From Enoplosus armatus (Eukaryota; Chordata; Actinopteri; Centrarchiformes; Enoplosidae), in NCBI RefSeq assembly GCF_043641665.1, contig NC_092181.1, forward strand, positions 7,867,918 to 7,931,917: 64,000 nucleotides of DNA. Direction: 5' to 3'. Below the pieces are notes generated by a model, which saw only the letters and a list, made by a program, of their open reading frames with translations, had not been told where the DNA came from and did no database searches. Of the stretch, positions 14,430 to 26,400 are shown piece by piece. The position numbers and the translations under genes were made by a program. How positions within the stretch are numbered: the stretch's first letter is position 1; every line of letters begins with the position of its first letter.

Positions 14430-17400
14430 TGCGTGCACGGGTGATAGAGGAGGTGGAGGCAATAAATATTTACTGCGGTGATTGACAGGTCGGGTTGGAT
14501 AAAGAGAGGACCCTCGTTAGCTGCATCCATCCCGAGCGCCATGTTTCTATGACAATGTCAGATGCGCTGCCTATTAGTGCCACTTATACAGACGTGCCCC
14601 TTCAGGGAGGGAAACACATCCAACTGGGGCCCCCTCACTATGGCAACCATTTGGAGGGACTCTGTCCTTTCCACTGCGTATCAGGCCATTGTTTTAGTTG
14701 AGGAATATGTCTAATCCCTGAGAGACAGCTAGCAAGGGAGGGATTTTGGAGGAGAAGGTGTGTGTCTGTATGAGTTTTTTATGTAGGCGTGTGTGTGTGT
14801 GTGTGTGTGTGGGGAGATTCAGACTGACTGGGAGAAAACAGACAAGGTGTCACTTCTCAGCGGTCATCATTCTGTACTCCCTGGATTGCTGAGACGTGTA
14901 AGGATATAATTACAGCCGGCACTTACTGCAGTGTAAGAAAAATGCAGCCGACGCCGCTGATGGCGTCTGCCAGACTCGTCAGCCGCGGCGAGAAAAAAAG
15001 GATAAGCACACCATTTGCATTTAACAGAGCTCCTGTTGTGGAGGATCGCTGCCTCAATACACAAAATGCCCTTTCCGATGAGAGCACTGGGTGTGCTTTT
15101 TTTTGTCATCTGCGACTGAGAACTAAACTGTTGTTGTAAATATAAAACGCTCCCCTGCTGGTTTGCATTGCAAGAGGGCAAGGATGAGACTCAAAGCCTG
15201 CCGCTTTGCACCTGTGTCCACCAGGTGGTGGGAATCAGAGGCATGCTGATCGCCAACAAGAGGCAAGACAACCAGGTCAAGACCTACATCACCTACAATA
15301 AAGGGCGGGACTGGAGGCTCCTGCAGGCTCCCGCCACTGACCTGGATGGAAACGACATTCACTGCATACTGGTAAGATACGGCACGTTTACCGTGGCTGG
15401 GCAAAATGAGATTGTGCGTGAGAGAGATTATAGAACTTAGTTTGTAATAAGGCACTCTTTATTAGTCACTTTTAAGTCAGTAATTAGAACGACTTATTGG
15501 TTTCCAGGTTGATAAGTCCATTATTGTTTGTATTCCAGTGAAGGTGCAATTCTGAAATGATAAAAAATGATATGAAATAATAACTTTAACTAACATTAAA
15601 TTACAGATAAGATTATCACACCAACTGAGTAACATATGCTGAAGGTAATCATGGAGTTCTTGACGCGGCAGAGGCCGGTCCTTTATCTTTACTCTTTGCG
15701 CATCCGCGAAGCAGATGGTTGAAAATGGAGAAAAGGGGAATCCGATCGCCTCTCCGAGCTTCAAAATGAAATCCACCGTCGTCTTGCAGGAACTTGGTGA
15801 GACCCGAAAGGCGTGGTTGCTTTGTCCGAAGAGGAGACTCTAATGGTCTCTTAACAGCAAGCCGGGGGAGACCAGTTTGAGTCTCTCCGCTGGTTTTGTT
15901 GAGCAGATGACGCCATAGGTGTGAAAACTTGGGAGTTTTGTGTTCTACAGAACAAAAAGGAGCATGCGTTCTCAGCCGCCATTTTCAGCGGCCCGACGCC
16001 AGTAAAAAGCTCACTATTGTCAGTCAGCTGTTTTCTGGTCGGCTCTCCTTCATCGCGCTTTGCCAGAGATATTAACGCCAATGCATGTCATCCAAGCGAT
16101 GCTTAAAGCCGCCTTCCCGACAAAAAACTGCTCAACGGCGTCAAAAAAGTTAGAACTAAACAATCGAATAAACCACCAGACAAGTCAAGTGTAAACTTGA
16201 TAACTGATGTAGGGTGTCTTGTTAGAAAGTGGTACTGAATTGGAGATGCAACAGTCCACCTTCACCTCTTCGGTCCCTTCAAACCATAAAAAAAAGACAC
16301 CACCTGATTTCGACGAATAAAATCCAACAAAATTCTATTGGAGTTCAGTTTTGCCATTTGCTGCAATGTCAAACTCGTTTTTAGTAAAAGTGTTTTTGAA
16401 TAATAAACAAATGCTGCAAAGGTGCTGCACTGGCAGATCCACATTTACTGCGCACGGCGTCTCGGCCCTCATTAGACTGAAACCAACAGGGTGGCTGTGA
16501 GGAGGAACCATGTCTGAGACATTAGGAGGACTTCGTGCCGTTTAAGAGGTGATTTCGGCTTACAGATTCCCTGTGATCGCACATTCGTGTGACATTTTAA
16601 TTACTGCCGTGGATTCCTTTTTGATTACCCTGTTCAGTCCCACTGCTCTCGATGTCCTTACACCAGTGACACGCTGTCTGCTGCAAAGATGAAAGCAGAC
16701 ACGTTTTTATGGTGGGGTTTTTTTTTTTTTTTTCTGCTCTGTCAACAAATGTAATTGTCTTCTGTTGTGTGCATGCCCTGGAGACTTGGCGTCATACTTT
16801 GATGCAAATTCCCTTTGCTCTCTGTATTAATGACAGATTAAATGCAATTAGCAAAAGTTATGAAGGCACAGTTGGTCTGGGAGACTAATAAATCTGCCTT
16901 GTTTTGTGATGATTTTGTTTTTGCTCGACAAGTTTGTCCTGATCCCATCATTTTCACAGTGACAGGACGAGAATAAGGTGGACTTATGTCCCATTTACTG
17001 TAGACATGATATGAACTCTTGCAAAATCACTTCTGGCGGAAATTAGTGGCAGTATTTGGACATATGTGCAACCTTTTTCACTCTCTCTCTTTAACTTAAC
17101 ATGTGTATTCTTCTTCTTCTTCTTCTTCTTCTTCTTCTTCTTCTTCTTCTTCTCCTGCAGCCTTTCTGCTCACTCCATCTCCAACTGCAAATGTCGGAGA
17201 ACCCTTACTTGTCAGGAACAATCTCCACCAAGAGCTCTGCACCAGGGATCATAGTTGCCACAGGTAAGTAAAAAAAAAAAAAAAGTCAACCCAAGTTGTG
17301 CATGGCAAAAACCACTTTGAAAGATTGTAGGACGATAAGTAACATATTTCTACTGCAGCAACTTGAGATCCATTGTGTGTAATAAAGCCCTTCTTCCTTT

Positions 17401-20400
17401 GAAAACGGTGGCATTTTCTAGCCTCAACTTGCTGCTACAAAGTAAACACGGGCAAGGTATTTTGTGATCCTCCCAGTCAGCTACGAGACTAGTTAGTGCA
17501 GCGGCGATGTGACCCCTCCGTGCCCTCTCACTTAAAAGGTCCTATGCGGAGTCATTAATGACACCGGTGGCCGTTGAGTGAACTGCAGTCAGCATCCTGT
17601 TGCTGGCAACTGATTTACGATCATATTTAGAGAATAACGTTTCGATCTGTAACGTTCCTGCATTTGGACCATTGGCCCCATGACACTAACTGCAAATTAG
17701 GCCCACTTTCATCAGCTAACAAAGCAAACGCTGCACGGATCGGGCCGTTGTGGGCAACTGAGGAAGTTACTTCCCGATCCGTTCACATGTTGGCAATAAA
17801 AAGCCATTAATACATGTGAAAAAAACTCCACATGGTACCTCTAAGCCTCTGTCTCTGACGGTGGGCACGGTGCACCGCAGGATCTCCGCGCCCCCCACTT
17901 TGGGCAAACGTGTTGTGGATCACACGTCACGTCCACCTGCTTTGATGACACATCACCGGGCCAATCATGTGTGTGTGAGAAAAGGCGGCGTTTTTGTGCC
18001 GTGCAGCGTCTGTGTGCCTGCAAGAGTAAGACCGTTTGAAAGAGTTGAAACACAGAAAGAAGAGATGAGTTGAGACAAAATAGATGTGTTAGCGCCAGTG
18101 GTGGTGTCAGCAAAAAAAAAAAAGTCTGCCTTTTGAGGTGTGTGTGTGTGAGCGTGTACGTCCATGCATGAGTGTGTGTGTGTTTGTCTTTGGATCTGTC
18201 TGTTTTGTCTTTGGTGTGTGAGAATGCTGAATAAACATACATCTCTGCTGCCATGCTTGCACAGTGTGTCTTTGTGTGTGTGTGTGTGTGTGTGTGTATT
18301 GCTGGCCGAGCCTTCGCCTTGGCAACGTGATTCACTTTGCCCGCTGCGCCTTTTAAGACGTCAGCTGGTGCAGAGATCGTCTCAACCAACATGACAAACA
18401 CCATCCAGATCAAACACATGCCTATTTACTGAGCCGTGGCCAAGATAGTGGAGCAGATCAACAAAAGAAGCTAGCTCACTTGCTGCACGCTCGCAGGGAG
18501 GAGAAAAAAAAAAAAAAAGAAAAGAAAAGAAAGAAAGCTTTGGAGCCATTGTGTTGTAACACTGCAAACTGCCAAAGCGAGGGAAGCACCCGCTATCCTC
18601 CACATCTCACATTATGCTGCCCGGATGATGCAGGCATCCATAGGAATGGACCCGTATCATTCACACGAATTGAGAGACAGCGAGCTGATCTGGGAGTCAA
18701 GCCAGAGGAATAAATTAATCACAGAAGTGGTGTGATTGGCGGCATGTATTTAAAAAAAAAAAAAAAAAAGAGCATATGGCCCTTTATCTGTGTGATCTGG
18801 CCCGTTTTGTTGTGTCACATATTCTGCTGGCATTCCCACTGCAGGAAATATTGGAGCCGAGCTGTCTTACAACAACGTTGGCATGTTCACGTCGTCTGAT
18901 GCCGGCAATAGCTGGAGACAGGTGAGCCTCGCGCCGAGATCGAGCCAACTGACAGACTTGTGCAACACTTTGAAACGCTGACATATATTTCCCAATATGT
19001 ACTGTATTAGGGTGCCGTGTCATACAGGCCCAATGTTGTTTTTTTTGACGTGTCACTGTAGGGAAAGCACAGGAGTGAATGGCGAAATGAATGATGGCTG
19101 GATTCCGTTTAGCTGCTTCGGCTTCAGGGTCCTGGTCGACAGTCGAATAGAATGGAGCCATCTATTATTATTATGAGCAGCACCTGTGCTTTTCCTAACA
19201 GTACCAGATTTACCACTCCAAAATCATTGTCATTTGTTAAACAATGGGCCCTTGATATTAGACAAAAGCAGATTTTATTAGCTCCGGCTATCTAATTAAC
19301 AAGAACCATTGGAGCCAGTCTCGGGCTGAAACCTTGTAAATGGGCCTTAATGATGTACTTGGTGGCTTCGTACACGATATCGTGCACAAGGACTGAGGCT
19401 AATGCAACAGTTCCCAGGTCTGAATCCTCATCGCGTTAATGATCCATGTGGGGGACATGTAAATAACTGCAGGGTAGCGCTAGTTAGCCCTATTATTACA
19501 GCACATTAAACCGAAAAATGCAAGAACAGACTGTCCTCTATAGAAAAACAGACTTGGACAAGGTTGGATTTATGCTTTGTTGTTGGTAACGTTACTTTCA
19601 AACCATATGTTTGAACTTTTACCAGGGACAAGGCGCGGAGGATTAACTACGGGTTTGGCGAATGCTGCACATCTTTCCCCACATCCAATAAAGAGCAGGA
19701 TCATTTAAAAATGACCCCACAAAATGATAAATACTCCAGAAAATAATGTAGCTAGCTAAGGATATGCTAACTCTTGGTTTACCTCGGCTAGTTAGCTGGA
19801 CATGCTTATGTGCATAGGTTACTGCAGAGCCATCGTTGCTAACTATACTCCATGGACACCTGCTGAAGCCGGCTTGAAAAGTCGCGAGATGACGCAAGAA
19901 AGGTCATAAAGTTGAAAGAAAATCGAAGTCAAGTTAAAGGTAACAAATTATAAATCGAAGGTTGATCATTGGCTAATATTAGTTTTGAAGCTGCTACCAT
20001 CTCATCAGTGAGGACCAGTGATTGGTCGTTAGGTATGCCCATTGACAGCTGATTGGCTGCTGCCCTCCCCCACTCACTGAACACAGTCAGACAAACACGG
20101 CGTTTAATGCACTCATGATTGGTTCAGTTTTTGGTTTATACTACTATAAGGATGCATCTCTTCATGTCTGTTCAGATTTTCGAAGAGGAGCACAATGTGT
20201 GGTTTCTGGACAAAGGAGGGGCGCTCGTCGCCGTCAAACAGCCATCTGTGCCAACCAGACACTTGTGGTATGTCCCTTTTACTTCTTTGGGCACTATTCC
20301 TTTCTGAAATTGCTTTTTCCGAGTCCTTACAGCTATTTTTAGGTTTATTCAACCCGTATGCCCCCCTCCCCCCCTCAAAAAAAGTGAGCATGTCTATATT

Positions 20401-23400
20401 GTATGTGACACTCCATCCGTTTAGCGATGAACTTTGACTGGAAAAAAAGGTCATAGGCAGTCTGTTTTGAGATTTTCTTTTTTTTTTTTTCAAGCCACTT
20501 ATCATTAACAGCCAGCAGTCTGAGCACCCCCCCCCCCCCCCCCCCCATTTTAGTGTTTTCATTAACACGTTGCCGTCCTTTTGCCAAACCGGGTGCCCAC
20601 GCTTTGCCTCAGTGCAGGCTAATCCAAGTGAGACCAGATCTGTTCTACAGTCGGTTTTTGCAACAATTCTGAAATTAGTTTTAGAGCCAGTGAAGCGTAG
20701 TCTGCTGGGTTTTTTTTTTTTTTTTTTTGGTCTCCCAACCAATTTAAGTGCAATGGTAGAGGAAGTGGAAGAAAAGAAAAAAAAGAGAGAAATGACAGTG
20801 GATCTCCACAGCCGCTGTCCAGAAGCCACGGAACAGTATTGCTTTCTAAGCCAGTGTTCGGTTAAACACTTCCCCTGCATGTCGACGCTTTTAGCCAAAT
20901 GAAAGTGGTGGGGGTTTTTTACAGAGGCAACGGGGGCTGTCTTCCAAAGCACAGGCCTCAGTAGTGTTTCAACCCATGTCACACCCAGGTACTCCTATCT
21001 GTTCTCACTTCAGCCCCGATGTTGATAAGCTGTCAGAATCAATAGAGCCCAGGTCCCGATGATGAAAGCCGTCCAATTCTTTTTTTTTTTTTTTTCCTTC
21101 TCCCTCTGCAGTTTTGTAGTTGAACATGAAACAGTTCTATTCTGGTCTCGCCTTTTCACCCCTGTGCAGACTTTACCCAGGACCCGTGACGACGCTTTTG
21201 TGCATCTTTGCTTTGATAGCCAGACCGGCTGCCTCTTAAATATCCCTTTAATACTCAGCCTTTTGATATTTACCCAAACCTACAGTAGCTAATTGCACAG
21301 AGACTCGGAGACTCGTCTGTTGAGACAAGCCAGTCCAGTCATCCTGATCCCCACCTAAACCCCCCCCCGCCCCCCCTCCTTTGACTAGGCTCTAATAGAG
21401 AGCGTCTGTTTCCGTGCCATTGCTGTTGCCGGGTGTTTGTGATGGGAATGTGTTCTGACACACATTCACAGGGTCAGCTTTGACGAGGGGAGGCAGTGGA
21501 CCCAGCACAGCTTCTCCTCTGTGCCTCTGTTCGTGGATGGAGTCTTGGTGGAGGCTGGGGCCGAAAACCAAATCATGACGTAAGTCCAGAGAATCCAAAA
21601 AAGGGGGTGAGTGACATGGTAAAAGGTGTTGATTTCTCTGTCCTTTTAGGGGGTATTGTGGGCTGAGTGAAAGGTGAATGGTATTTTCCTCTCTTCTGTT
21701 CAGCCCTCTGGGTTATTTTCCCCTCAGCAGAGAGGCTAGACAAGATGGAGGACCTTTAAGAAGTCCATTTCAAGCGCTGTGGTATTTAGCCTTTATTAAG
21801 CCACATTTCTGAGGGGCAGGTAACGGGTCAGGTAGGCTGTGAGTCAGACCTTTGTGGATATTAAGTCACCTGACAAGAGGGTTTGATCGTAGAGAAATCA
21901 CTTGGTAACGGAGCTGCTGTCCTTAAACCTCGAAGCCCCTGAAAACATGGCTTCTTAAATATCAACAAAAATCTCCACAGTCATGACTAAATAAGCAACA
22001 ATCACAGTCCAAAACAGCAGTTTAACACTCAAAAACTGTTGCAACAGGACTATGTGGGGGGTGGTTTGATTTGATACGTGCAAGGGGACTGCGTCGCCTC
22101 GCGTCATTTCAATCACTGTGTTGTGTTGTGGCAGACTTGCTGCTTTTGATTTAGTTTGTCATTCGCCTCTGCAGCTTCTTTGGACACTTCAGCCACCGTT
22201 CCGAGTGGCAGCTCATCAAGATAGACTACAAGTCCATCTATAGCAGGAAGTGCACGGAGGAAGACTATCAAACCTGGCACCTACACAACCAGGTAAGCAA
22301 AGATAACAGCGCTGCGTGCACCGCCGTTCGCGGAAAATGGATATATCACTCACAGTACTGGTGGTGCTTATTGTGCCAACAGGGTGAGCCGTGTGTGATG
22401 GGACAAAAACAAATTTACATGAAGCGCAGGCCTGGAAACCACTGCATGCTGGGAAATGACTACTCCAGAATCCTCTCAGCCGAGTCCTGCATTTGCCGGG
22501 CTCATGATTTCGAATGGTAAGACGATGCGCGCCTTTTGTGCAACGGCTCCTTTCTTCATAATCGTCGAGGGGGATTATGTCTCTCTCCATTGTCTGCTGA
22601 AGGAGAGCCTCATGTTGATGATGTCTGTTCTCCAACACCGCCACACACGTAGAAACACTCCTTTTTTTTTTCTTTTTTCTTTAATCCCTTTTTCAATACG
22701 TTAGGACTTCTTATTTTCTACTGGCCAGTGTTTGTGACAGTATGACCGTGAGATCACTTAGTTAAATGCTATGCCCAAATCAAAAGCTCCTGTGTGCCAA
22801 AGTAAAAGTAACAGAAAAACAGCTGCCATTCAGTAGCCATTTGTTATTTTCAAGTTCATCCACCGAGCTACCATTAAAGACCCTCCTCAGACCACTTAAA
22901 TACGCTTTCTAGCCTACCTACTTTAGCTCCAAACAGCTCACTCACAATCACTTCAATCATGCAACTTTATAAGCTGAATTTGGCACAGATTTCGAAAAGA
23001 ACACACACGTACACTTTCTTTTCTTAATGGCTGTCTAATAACCACGTTTGTTACTGAAAGTGGACGCAGACATACTTCAGGAAGAACGTGCTTGATGGGC
23101 GGGCGCTCTCCCAGATGGCCACATCTGTTTAAGGAATACAACTGTGAGGGAAAAGAGAAAGTATGTAAAGTGGGTGATTTATTCCTTAACAGTGCAACAG
23201 CTGAAGCGTGCGGCCCCGGACAACAGGGGAGTCCGATACAAACACCGCTTCCACTCGACCTCGTGGAGGCCAATTTTTGGCCCTCCAAGTGGAATCCATT
23301 GCATATGCTATTCACGGTCTCATTAATTTACCCTATTTGCTGTGTGTCTTCCAATAATCTGATAAATTGGGGATCGTTTTAAACAATTTGCTCACATTGT

Positions 23401-26400
23401 GTGTCTCCGCCGACTTTGACTGTGATCTCGCTATGCTTGTAATTGTGTTGAGACGATGTCGGAGGGGGGGGGGGGGGGTAAAATAGTTTCAATTTGTATG
23501 CAAATCCTTAACGGTTTATTTTTTATCTTGTAATGACAGGGAACAGGGAAAAAAACCAACAACAAAAAAACGCCATCCCAACATGCAGCAGTTATGTAAA
23601 TAGTGTTTGAAGAAGGTCAGAGAGTGAGTGCTAATTGGTTCCCATTGAACTAGTGTAAAAGTTTGTTTTCCTTTCTTTTTTTGTCTCCGTGTCTAATTTG
23701 GGTCTGACTGTGTCTCTCTCTCTCTCTCTCTCTGTGGGGAATTATTTGGCAGGCGCTTTAAAAGCCGCCCAAGCGGACAATTTGAGGTGTAAAGAGTCTG
23801 CCACCCGACCCGCTGAAATACATGCATGTTAGCCTTGCATGAAATAACGTTTAACGTAAGTGAAACATAGTGCGCATACGTGACCCCTTACAGAAAACGA
23901 TGTATTTGAATGCCACGTCCGTGCGTTGAGCATCAGGACGCGGTGTAGCTTAGCATCCCTTCGGCACAGCGTCTCGGCTGGTCACCTGGCAACTTCACGG
24001 CCACAACAAGACTACGGGAGGCTGTTTTAGCACTCAGCTCTCCTTGAAATATACAATGTGTGAATTGCAGGAGCCGATGGGTCTGTTTTTAAACTTTGGG
24101 CAGAGCCAGGCCGTGACCCCCCCCCCCCCCCCCCCCCCCCCGCGTCCAGTATTTTTTGCTAAGAAAACCTGATCACCCGCTGCCTCTGGCTTCACATGTA
24201 CCGTACAGACACGAGAGTGGTATGGACCTTGTCATCTAACTGGTGGTAAGAAAGCGACCTATTCCTTAATAGGACATTAAACACTGATGAATGTGGGGAA
24301 AAAGATGGGGGTTTGTGGAAAAACATGTTTCTCTTCCTCAGATCCTGAAAAAAAAGTTTCATTTCGGTACCAAAACCCTTTGTCGTTTAAATGGATTTCT
24401 TCTAATATTTGAGTGTTTCTCCACGTAACTAAAACACATCACCGATTAAAAGAGAGGTGTGATTTTTGATATCATGAAAAGTTTGAACCGTGATCCCAAT
24501 TCTGCCTTTATGCTTCTGGCTGTTGTGTCCCTGCGACACCCCGCCAACCTTTTACCTCCTTGGCCATATGCACCTGCGCGACCAATCTGCCTTGACAGCT
24601 TGTTAATGGATAGTTCACACTGTCGTGATCACGGAATCAAACTGGACCAGTCGGTCACTCGCTTGTTGGTTTTGTTTATTTGTTCTGGCTTGGTGATTAA
24701 TTGATAAATCAATGTCATGACCATTATTAGAATGGACACTTGCTTACCTTGCTTTGTTAGATGTAAATCATGGTCTGATTGGAAACGCCAGCAGGCAAGT
24801 GAGAGTCAGTCATCCTTGCGTGCGGTAACTAATCCCCCTCCAGGGTGTGTTTCCATACACACTGCTTTACACTGCTGTGGCGCATTTGTCAACAGTGGCC
24901 TTAATTAATACATAATAATGACGCGTCCCTTTGCCAGAAAGGCCCCTGGTCACCAGTAATAAAGAGACAGATAAGACAGGGTTGTGTATGACAATATGTC
25001 CCTTTTCACAAGCTGATATTGATCGGGGACCGCGTGGGTGTGCTTTGTTGCCTGACAGTGATTATGGATATGAGCGGCGCAACGACGGGAACTGCCGGCC
25101 GGCCTTCTGGTTCAATCCCTCCACCGTCTCCAGAAGCTGCAGCCAGGGTCAAAACTACCTCAACAGCACAGGGTGAGGACTGTGTGATTTACTCTGAATT
25201 CATATTATATCTATATATACACACACACACTGTATAATGTTATATGCATTCATTTGCATTTTTGTCTTTGCACATATTTGTCTGAAGGCTTTCCCTTGGA
25301 TGCTCGAGCAGGGTTTTTTTTTTTTCTCTAGCAGATACCGATCACAGATTTAATACGATTAGAATCACAAAACTGAATGAGACGCTGTGCGGCAAGAAGA
25401 AGCAGCTGCTCACAATCTGGTTTTTATCCTGCTGGCGCACAATGTGGGCTCTCAAAACTCTGATACATGCGTAAAAAGGATCCGGCAAAAGCCCCATTTG
25501 TTTAGGAAAGGAGCTTTGTAGTTATTAGTGTTGACGAAATAGCCCGCCTAACCACGTCTCAAGTCCCTCAGCGGTTAACACCACCACCTCAGTGAGGAGC
25601 TAATAAAAATCATAAAGCGGCAACTTGTCCCACATAGAAGCTAGCAGGGCAGCGCGGGTATGTGAATCAAGGCCACTCTGAGAAAGAGGTCTTATCAGGC
25701 AAAAATAAGTGGAGATTAACAGCGGAGCATGGGTGTGAAGGGTCGCTGAACGACCAGTTTCCACCAAATCTATTAAAATGCCGCTTACATTTTAACGTAA
25801 CACAACCTTTTACTCTTAATACTTTCAGTACAAGAACATTTTTGAGTGCACTCAAACAGACACAGCGTCTAGTTTCAGTTTGCTAACTTAGCATCACCCA
25901 CCATGAGCTACTCATACCGGGACAAGTAAGGCTGTAGGGGCAACACCCTTGCGTGTACTGAATTGAGCAAGGGTGACTTATAGCTCATGAATTCCACTTT
26001 TTATTAGCAAGAAGAAGATTGTGTTGTTACTCATTTCAAAAGATACATAGCCTTGCTTCAAGTAAAGGATAAGAATAAAACTACAGGTCAGGTGGCCATG
26101 ATGAATCTGGCATCAAAAACTGTTTGAGTAAGATTTATTTAGTTGTCACCAATCAAATACTTTGTAATGCATGTTGACCATCACTTCCCAGTTGATCAGA
26201 GCACTCCTACTTTCTGTTTCGCTTCGTAATCACTCAACTCAACTGAACCTATTTCACTGCCCAGATTTACTGCAGTACACCATGTAGGTTTAGACACTTG
26301 TGATAATCGCGTCTTAATATGAAACTCATATATTTTTTGTATCCGTGGGATAGTCATTTCCTTTAATTCCTTTTTTCCTTTCTTGTGCTTGCAAGATGTT

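Larger units (their letters stand above)
9727..15224 (+). other. Intron 5
   Basis: Large intron. Holds (CTG)n at 10671-10690, a 29-base poly-G run at 10952-10980, (GT)n arrays at 11555-11586, 14391-14426 and 14789-14810, an A17 run near 13775-13791 and a poly-C run at 13843-13858. 12440-13060 looks like old dispersed-repeat sequence, unnamed. No coding sequence recognised. Confidence 0.75.

Noticed and set aside
17841..18419. 192-codon minus-strand open frame in intron 7
   Set aside because: His/Thr-rich translation of (GT)n microsatellites; dinucleotide repeats seldom contain stops.
20113..20982. 289-codon minus-strand open frame across exon w9 and intron 9
   Set aside because: Antisense to a certain exon, built partly from poly-G and T/A runs (poly-Gly, poly-Lys, poly-Phe), and shows no domain or splice logic.
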